From assembly GCA_937885735.1 (NCBI GenBank), contig CALABN010000082.1, positions 1 through 28,340 on the forward strand: a DNA stretch of 28,340 bases, read 5' to 3'. The notes below the pieces were generated by a model, which saw only the letters and a list, made by a program, of their open reading frames with translations, was not told the origin of the DNA and ran no database searches. Origin of the DNA: an uncultured Bacteroidota bacterium. Its GTDB lineage: Bacteria; Bacteroidota; Bacteroidia; Bacteroidales; SZUA-534. Made by a program: the position numbers and the translations under genes. Positions 23,451-28,340 of the stretch are shown here, one piece after another (within the stretch, counting starts at the first letter, position 1; every line of letters starts with the position of its first letter).

Positions 23451-25364
23451 TTATTGATTTTCAGATTGATTTTTTAGTATTATATCGATGCCTAAAATAG
23501 TTATATCATCGTTTTGTTGGTTTCCTTGCGTGAATTCTTTTACTGATTCGTAAATTGACTTGACTGTGTTTTCGGTGTCTTTGTTTTTCAACTTTTCGGT
23601 TATGTTTAGCAGGCGTTCTTCGCCGTATTGTTTGTCGTCAATGTCTTCGGCTTCGGTTACGCCGTCGGTATAGAGCAGCAGTCGGCTGCCGTTTTCAAGT
23701 TTCGCCTTTTCCAGTTTGTAGTCGTATCCTTCAAATACGCCTACTGCCATATTGGTCTTTGCGTCGAGGTAATGTGCCGTGCCGTTGGCGGGTGTTATTA
23801 TTATCGGGTTATGGCCAGCGTTGCAGTATTGGAATTCGCCTGTCGTCAGGTCGATGCATCCAGCAAACATAGTCACGAACATGCAGTTTTCGTTGTTGTT
23901 AGCTATACTGTTGTTTATATGATAGATAACCTGGTTGAGCGGAAGCCCCATATTGGTTATGAATCTGAAGGCAGCGCGCGTTATTGCCATAACCAGGGCG
24001 GCGGGGACGCCTTTGCCTGACACGTCGCCTATGGCGAAGAACAGTTTCCCGTCGTTTTCGAAAAAGTCGTACAAGTCGCCGCCTATTTGCTTGGCTGGGT
24101 AAAGCAGTGCGTATATGTTTTCGCGGAAATCCGTTGTCAGCATTCCCATCTGTATTTTCCGTGCAATATTCAGTTCGCCTTCCATACGTTCGTTGGCTGC
24201 CGTTGTGCTTTTCAGTTCCGCAATATATCGGGTTAGTGATTTTTGCATATAGGCGAATGAGTCGCGCAGACGCTTCATCTCGTCCTGCGAATTTATTTCG
24301 GGCAGTGTCGTCTGGAAATTGCCCTTAGCCATATTCAGTGCCGAAACGGAAAGTTCGGTAAGGGGCATTGTCAGGTGCCTGATGCTGCGTCGGCAGGTTA
24401 TGAAAATGAGCAGCAGTCCAATCAGTCCCACAAGGAGAAGTATAATGTGCAACTGCGTGGTGCGAGCCAGCACGTCGCGGTATTGGCATACAAGTGCTGC
24501 CGACCATCCGTTGCTGAGCGGGCCATACACGGCGAAACTCACTTGCCCGTTGTTGCGGAAACGTATGGTGCCGCTTTTGCCGTCCATCATTTCCATACAT
24601 AGTTGTATCGCCCTTGGGTCCTTGATGTTGTGAGCGGTCGAAAGTATTGTCTCCTTGAAGAGGTCGTATTGTTTCCAGCCGCTCAAGTATCGTCCTTCGC
24701 TGCTTGCGAGCGTGATGTAGGAGTGGGGGTATGGCTTGATGTTTTCAACTCTTTCCGAAAGCCATTCGAGCGATATGTCGGCAGTGGCGACTGCATATAC
24801 GTTGCCGAGTGAGTCTTTGAGCGGGTAACTGTAGGTTGACATCAGTTGCTCGCCGCCGCCTTCGTCGAAATACGGTTCTGTCCAGTGAGGCTTGCCAGTC
24901 TCGAACGGGACCTTGAACCATTCCATCTCAAAATAGTTGTAGTCGTCGGTTCCCAACTGTGTGGTTCCTATTTCATCGGTGAAGAAGTCGATGTATGAGT
25001 ACGGCGAAAAGTAGTATTGGTCTTTGCTGTGATAATACGGAATAAAGGCGATGGCGCTGCCTATGATGTGCGGGTTCGACTTTACCGACCTTGATGTTAT
25101 GTGGTACAGGTAGTCGATGTCGTCTTTGTTTTCGCCAATCAGCCACGATGCGTTTTGAGTTATGTCTTCTACCGATTGGAGGGATTTCTCAATGTCGTTG
25201 ATGGCTGCCTGAAGGTTGTTTTTGGCACTTTTGGTCGCCTCGTCGGCAATCATTAAGTGTGAAGTCACCGCAGTAATAATAGTGGCAACTACGAACAACG
25301 CCGATACAATGAGCAGAATGTTGAGGCTCAGCCGTGTCGAGAATGACTTTGAAGAGTTTGTCAT
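23451..25364 (-). CDS. Cache - HAMP - SpoIIE (PP2C) membrane phosphatase, RsbU/SiaA-like
   Basis: 637 aa. TM1 (about 13-35), an extracytoplasmic Cache sensor (about 40-300, with the YYHSKDQYYFSPYSY and WTEPYFDEGGGEQLMSTYS patterns typical of these sensors), TM2 (304-324), HAMP (325-377), coiled coil, and a SpoIIE/PP2C domain (about 395-635). Metal-binding aspartates are D430 (GGDLYDFF) and D447 (GDVSGKGVPAAL), with later CNAGHNP, LYTDGVTEA and NDDITILGI motifs. This is the layout of Pseudomonas SiaA. The start overlaps the stop of the RsbW-like gene by 4 nt (ATGA). It probably senses a small periplasmic ligand and dephosphorylates the neighbouring STAS protein, possibly SiaC as well. Confidence 0.92.
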   Translation of the reverse strand: MTNSSKSFSTRLSLNILLIVSALFVVATIITAVTSHLMIADEATKSAKNNLQAAINDIEKSLQSVEDITQNASWLIGENKDDIDYLYHITSRSVKSNPHIIGSAIAFIPYYHSKDQYYFSPYSYIDFFTDEIGTTQLGTDDYNYFEMEWFKVPFETGKPHWTEPYFDEGGGEQLMSTYSYPLKDSLGNVYAVATADISLEWLSERVENIKPYPHSYITLASSEGRYLSGWKQYDLFKETILSTAHNIKDPRAIQLCMEMMDGKSGTIRFRNNGQVSFAVYGPLSNGWSAALVCQYRDVLARTTQLHIILLLVGLIGLLLIFITCRRSIRHLTMPLTELSVSALNMAKGNFQTTLPEINSQDEMKRLRDSFAYMQKSLTRYIAELKSTTAANERMEGELNIARKIQMGMLTTDFRENIYALLYPAKQIGGDLYDFFENDGKLFFAIGDVSGKGVPAALVMAITRAAFRFITNMGLPLNQVIYHINNSIANNNENCMFVTMFAGCIDLTTGEFQYCNAGHNPIIITPANGTAHYLDAKTNMAVGVFEGYDYKLEKAKLENGSRLLLYTDGVTEAEDIDDKQYGEERLLNITEKLKNKDTENTVKSIYESVKEFTQGNQQNDDITILGIDIILKNQSENQ

Positions 25365-25768
25365 TGTATTTTCTTTTTCATTGTCAGTATGTTGCAGTTG
25401 TCAACGTATTGGTATTCCACGTTGTCCATCATCTGCTTGCAAAGGAAAATGCCCAATCCGCCAATTTCACGTTCTTCGGCACTTTTGGTAAGGTCGGGTT
25501 CGGGTTGTTCGAGCGGGTTGAACTGCTTGCCTGCATCCTTTAGCACTATGGTCAGTATTATGCCGTCTTTGTCGAGGCTTGTGCCTACCTCAATCCATCC
25601 TATGCCGTCGGTATATGCGTATCGCACAACGTTTTCCACTGTTTCTTCTATCGACAGCCGTATCTTGAATAGAAGGCCTTCGTCGGTTGGCATGTCGGGC
25701 GAAGACATCAGATATTCAATTATTTCGCCACTTTTATCCTTTATCGGATTAAATGTTTTTGAGTTCAT
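25361..25768 (-). CDS. RsbW-like serine kinase / anti-sigma factor (HATPase_c_2)
   Basis: 135 aa from the ATG at 25768, preferred to a TTG at 25780. GHKL ATPase motifs: N-box RLSIEETVENVVRYAY (37-52; E42/E43 and N46), D-x-G in LKDAGKQFNP, and a glycine lid in REIGGLGIFLCKQMMD. It matches short stand-alone RsbW/SpoIIAB-type kinases. It is first in the operon, overlapping the phosphatase gene by 4 nt and upstream of the STAS gene, so all three partner-switch parts are present. Whether it holds a sigma factor or another target is unknown; none is encoded here. Confidence 0.9.
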   Translation of the reverse strand: MNSKTFNPIKDKSGEIIEYLMSSPDMPTDEGLLFKIRLSIEETVENVVRYAYTDGIGWIEVGTSLDKDGIILTIVLKDAGKQFNPLEQPEPDLTKSAEEREIGGLGIFLCKQMMDNVEYQYVDNCNILTMKKKIQ

Positions 25769-25862
25769 AGGCAGATTCAAATTTTTTGAAAAGGTACTAA
25801 ATATTGATGTTCAAACCTCGTTTTTTTTGAGAAAAGTCGATTTTTCAACAAAATGATGATTG

Positions 25863-25895
25863 CTTGTTTTTTTTTATGGAAAACAAATATACTTG
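25863..25895 (+). promoter_or_regulatory. Candidate promoter of the MG2-domain gene
   Basis: CTTG (25863-25866), a 21-nt spacer and TATACTTG (25888-25895) each differ from the TTTG / TAnnTTTG consensus by one base. The ATG at 25916 lies 20 nt downstream. The same 147-nt divergent gap must hold the minus-strand promoter of the six-gene operon; a weak TACCTTTT box near 25793-25800 is the only candidate seen. Confidence 0.45.
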
Positions 25896-25915
25896 CGTCA
25901 GGAATCAGAAAGACT

Positions 25916-27628
25916 ATGAAATCTATTATCCGCATTCAATTGTTGATGTTCATGTGCATTGTTTGCTGTGGTGTTGAGTCTCAAGCACAAGTAGATAACG
26001 ATGATGCCGGACTGCTGATACAAAATTATGTTGCGTTGTATCCGCAAGAGAAGATTTTTCTTCACACTGACAAAACAAGTTATCTGGCAAGCGATACAAT
26101 GTGGTATCGGGCGTATTTAGTCGATGCTTTGACCAATGTGCCAGTAACCAATTCACGGTACATTTATGTCGAGTTGCGTGATATGATGGCTGACACGTTG
26201 CTTACGCGCGACAAGATTAAGTGCGATTCGAACGGTGTTTTTTCAAACAATATGCTGTTGCCTGCATCATTGCCATCAGGCGATTATCTTCTTTCGGCCT
26301 ATACGCGTTGGATGAGCAATTTCGATGAGAGCAGGTTCTTTTCAAAAATCATAAGAGTTACAAATGCGTACAAAAATACAGAGCCCGATAGTGCGATAAT
26401 TAAGAAACACACTCGTAAAAAAGTGGATGTACAGGAAAATGATTTCGATTTTGCAATGATGCCTGAGGGTGGAAACCTGATAAGTGGAGTTTGGCAACGA
26501 GTCGCATACAAGGCTGTTGACAACGACGGACTTGGCATTGATGTCAAGGTCAGCGTTATTTCGGAATCGGGCGACACCTTGCAGACAAGTCAATCAGAGC
26601 ATTTGGGAATGGGAATGGTGTTGGTGAACGCCATTCCTGACCAAAAACTATATGTAGAGGCCCAAACTGCTGACGGCAGGACCCAAAAAATTGAAATGCC
26701 AAAAGCGGTGTCAGGTGTCTCGTTGTCTGTCACTCAAAGTCAAAAGTATATAGTGGTGTCAATACTTAATACGCCAGATGTAAATGTAGGCAACCTTATA
26801 CTCGTGATTTTCAATGGCGACAACTTGTTTGTGAAAAATGAAGTGGCAAACAACAAAATTGTTTTGCCAACGGACGACTTGTGCTCTGGAATTTTCAATG
26901 TTGCATTGGCTGATAGAAATACATTCGAAATTGTGGCAGAAAGATGCGTGTTCATACGTGACCGGGAAAATGCAACAGTCGAGATAGACGACTCACATTT
27001 TGGTGAACATCGTGAGCTTGTTACGATGCCGATTCACATAAGTGGTTCATCGCCAGCGGGAACATATTCGGTTTCTGTCACCGACGAGACGTTGTTCTAT
27101 CGCGATACATTGCAGTCGAATGCCGTTTCGTATCTGTTACTCTCGTCGGAGCTGAAAGGCTTTGTCGAAAAACCGAATTATTATTTTGAAAATATCACGC
27201 CAAAGGTCGACAACGACTTGGACTTGCTTATGATGACACAGGCTTGGCGAAGGTATAATGTGTCGGAAATCTTGTCGAAACAAAGCCCTGATATTGTTTT
27301 TGAACACGAACATTGGCAATCGATAAGAGGCAAGGTGGGCGGACTGTACACTGACAAGAAAAAAGGTCCTTCGGTAATAATGCTGTCACCTCAGTTAAAT
27401 CTCCGCCAAATATTTGAGTTTGAGAATAATACAAACTTTAATATTTCGGAACTTGATTTTCCTGATAGTACGGGCTTCTTTTTTGAGGCTGTTAACAGAA
27501 AGGGGAAATCGAACAACGTTCATTTGTCTATTTACAATGATTCTGAATATCCGTCAGTTTCCAATGTTCCTGTGCTGACAACAAGATTAACAGCAGAGCC
27601 CAATGGTAACTTATCACCTGTTTTGTAA
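25916..27628 (+). CDS. MG2 (macroglobulin-like) domain envelope protein, 3' end lost at an assembly or recombination junction
   Basis: 570 aa as it stands. The ATG at 25916 gives a clean Sec signal peptide (MKSIIRIQLLMFMCIVCCG, cut near SQAQ); an ATG at 25853 would put 21 extra residues before it. The segment PQEKIFLHTDKTSYLASDTMWYRAYLVDA style (about 43-70) is the MG2-like start found in Bacteroidota proteins that often continue into carboxypeptidase-regulatory and TonB-plug domains (about 800-900 aa in total). Here the frame ends after VPVLTTRLTAEPNG in a short tail, and the sequence that follows belongs to an unrelated leucine-rich-repeat protein. The stop is therefore probably artificial. 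It may act in surface transport or protein handling, but this is unclear. Confidence 0.75.
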   Translation: MKSIIRIQLLMFMCIVCCGVESQAQVDNDDAGLLIQNYVALYPQEKIFLHTDKTSYLASDTMWYRAYLVDALTNVPVTNSRYIYVELRDMMADTLLTRDKIKCDSNGVFSNNMLLPASLPSGDYLLSAYTRWMSNFDESRFFSKIIRVTNAYKNTEPDSAIIKKHTRKKVDVQENDFDFAMMPEGGNLISGVWQRVAYKAVDNDGLGIDVKVSVISESGDTLQTSQSEHLGMGMVLVNAIPDQKLYVEAQTADGRTQKIEMPKAVSGVSLSVTQSQKYIVVSILNTPDVNVGNLILVIFNGDNLFVKNEVANNKIVLPTDDLCSGIFNVALADRNTFEIVAERCVFIRDRENATVEIDDSHFGEHRELVTMPIHISGSSPAGTYSVSVTDETLFYRDTLQSNAVSYLLLSSELKGFVEKPNYYFENITPKVDNDLDLLMMTQAWRRYNVSEILSKQSPDIVFEHEHWQSIRGKVGGLYTDKKKGPSVIMLSPQLNLRQIFEFENNTNFNISELDFPDSTGFFFEAVNRKGKSNNVHLSIYNDSEYPSVSNVPVLTTRLTAEPNGNLSPVL

Positions 27629-27630
27629 GC

Positions 27631-27861
27631 AGGTTCCTGAGAAACTACTATGCCTTTAGCAACTGCAACAAGATGCGTTATGTCAAATTTGAAGGTCAGC
27701 CCACAACAATAGATGACACTGCTTTCACAGATTGCAACAACAACAGCGAGTTGATTCTCCCCGATACTTGGGTAGGCGAGCCTCTTGGTAAGACCGGAAC
27801 CTTCGAATGGAAGGGATCGCGTATTCCGATTGCCGCGGGCCGGAATTCAATCGCACTCTGA
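27631..27861 (+). pseudogene. BspA-like leucine-rich-repeat fragment joined to unrelated sequence
   Basis: The frame opens in the middle of an LRR_5 repeat (NYYAFSNCNKMRYVKFEG, then DDTAFTDCNNNSELILPDTW) and has no start of its own. It is in a different frame from the preceding MG2 gene. The last ~15 codons (GSRIPIAAGRNSIAL) are in GC-rich DNA and do not look like LRR, so a second junction probably lies near 27810-27830. It reads as a scrap of a surface BspA-type protein. This covers most of the 308-nt stretch without an intact gene. Confidence 0.6.
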
Positions 27862-27923
27862 ACAGGCGCCTTGCGCACAAACGGGGGCGTGCCGCGATCT
27901 GGCGGCGATGACGGACTATTTGG

Positions 27924-27929
27924 TATAAT
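27924..27929 (+). promoter_or_regulatory. TATAAT -10 box directly before the exonuclease start
   Basis: A perfect sigma70-type TATAAT in GC-rich DNA ends 7 nt before the ATG at 27937, with no Shine-Dalgarno sequence. This predicts a leaderless transcript. No good -35 box is visible. The box type differs from the TAnnTTTG promoters elsewhere in the window, consistent with DNA from a different lineage. Confidence 0.45.
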
Positions 27930-27936
27930 ACGCGGC

Positions 27937-28340
27937 ATGGCCTTTCCAATCGAGCTGCAGCGTCCGCTGGTCGTCTTCGACATCGAGTCCACGGGGATCT
28001 CCCCGCGGCGGGACCGGATCATCGAGCTCGCGGCCGTGAAGGTGATGCCGGGCGGGGAGGAGGTCCGGCAGTGCTGGCTTCTCAATCCGACGGTGCACAT
28101 CCCCGAGGAGACGACTGCCGTGCACGGAATCGCGGACGAGGACGTGGCGTCCTGTCCGACGTTTCTGGAGAAGGCGAAGGAGATCTTCGCGTTCTTCGAG
28201 GGCTGCGACCTTTCCGGATTCAACGCCGATCGCTTCGACATCCCGTGCCTCGAGGAGGAGTTCGCCCGTTGCGGGATGAACTTCGCCGCAGGACGCCGGA
28301 AGCACGTCGACGTGCAGCGCATCTACCACCGCATGGAGCC
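27937..28340 (+). CDS. DnaQ/DEDDh-type 3'-5' exonuclease (3' partial)
   Basis: 134 codons to the window edge, with no stop. ExoI motif VVFDIESTG (D15, E17), AVHGIADEDV (61-70, typical of DnaQ-like exonucleases), and ExoII GFNADRFDIPCL (D101). The final H/D motif would lie beyond the edge. Such proteins are proofreading-type or stand-alone nucleases. GC content is about 60-65%, with strong third-position G/C, clearly unlike the Bacteroidales genes before 27.6 kb. It probably comes from another bacterium in the same sample, joined by mis-assembly. The frame is also open upstream, but the conserved domain starts just after this ATG. Confidence 0.82.
   Translation, partial: MAFPIELQRPLVVFDIESTGISPRRDRIIELAAVKVMPGGEEVRQCWLLNPTVHIPEETTAVHGIADEDVASCPTFLEKAKEIFAFFEGCDLSGFNADRFDIPCLEEEFARCGMNFAAGRRKHVDVQRIYHRME

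Larger units (their letters stand above)
20480..25768 (-). other. Putative six-gene operon: RsbW-like kinase, Cache-HAMP-SpoIIE, STAS, lipid kinase, RelA/SpoT synthetase, HD hydrolase
   Basis: All six genes run on the minus strand with junctions of -4, +12, +39, +33 and -8 nt. No terminator was seen inside, and a bidirectional terminator lies at 20412-20455. The order places signal input (Cache phosphatase), partner switch (kinase and STAS) and candidate outputs (lipid kinase, alarmone synthetase and hydrolase) in one transcript. Co-transcription is inferred from spacing. Confidence 0.7.

Noticed and set aside
27696..28322. 208-aa minus-strand frame over the GC-rich end
   Set aside because: It is antisense to the DnaQ-type exonuclease with DEDD motifs; long antisense frames are expected in GC-rich DNA.
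25916..28340. Horizontal transfer island at the right end
   Set aside because: No integrase, transposase, tRNA or flanking repeats; two gene fragments broken at junctions fit mis-assembly better.

Overview
The window reads as an uncultured Bacteroidales (Bacteroidota) genome fragment of roughly 43-46% GC, probably a metagenome scaffold. The support is a type IX secretion (T9SS) C-terminal sorting domain, GLUG and MORN_2 repeat proteins, a Bacteroidota-type HU, promoters of the TTTG / TAnnTTTG class, weak or absent Shine-Dalgarno sites, and the SiaB/SiaC and TPR-SpoIIE families. The last ~700 bases differ. The ORF at 25916-27628 breaks off early, a BspA-like leucine-rich-repeat fragment follows, and from about 27.8 kb a GC-rich stretch carries a DnaQ-type exonuclease from some other lineage. 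I read this end as an assembly chimera.

Layout. 1-2506: 3' part of a large secreted GLUG/Ig-like T9SS protein, closed by a strong terminator. 2643-5155 (+): Tat-lipoprotein aldo/keto reductase fused to a dicluster ferredoxin and a DUF1893 domain, then tadA. 5297-9764 (-): two tandem paralogous TPR-membrane-SpoIIE (PP2C) phosphatases that overlap by 11 nt. 10131-11091 (-): siaB (kinase) and siaC (its phosphoprotein substrate). 11214-13089 (-): a MORN-repeat protein and mnmA. 13409-13696 (+): HU with a clear promoter and terminator. 13864-18826 (+): a two-gene (split) acyl-CoA dehydratase activase system plus a TetR regulator. 18926-20390 (+): an APH-like kinase and rubrerythrin. 20480-25768 (-): a compact six-gene array of RsbW-like kinase, Cache-HAMP-SpoIIE phosphatase, STAS protein, diacylglycerol-kinase-family lipid kinase, RelA/SpoT-type synthetase and HD-type hydrolase. 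25916-27628 (+): truncated MG2-domain envelope protein.

The main theme is serine/threonine partner switching. Within 20 kb there are three PP2C/SpoIIE phosphatases, two GHKL-type kinases (SiaB-like and RsbW-like) and two phospho-acceptor proteins (SiaC and STAS). No sigma factor and no diguanylate cyclase, the usual outputs, is present. One module is instead physically linked, by short gaps and overlaps, to a lipid kinase and an alarmone synthetase/hydrolase pair. That suggests a stress pathway in which an extracellular Cache input controls (p)ppGpp-like and lipid signalling through partner switching. This linkage is the best candidate for an undescribed system here. It rests on gene order and domain recognition, not on any functional evidence.

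No tRNA, rRNA, CRISPR array, insertion sequence or prophage was seen.
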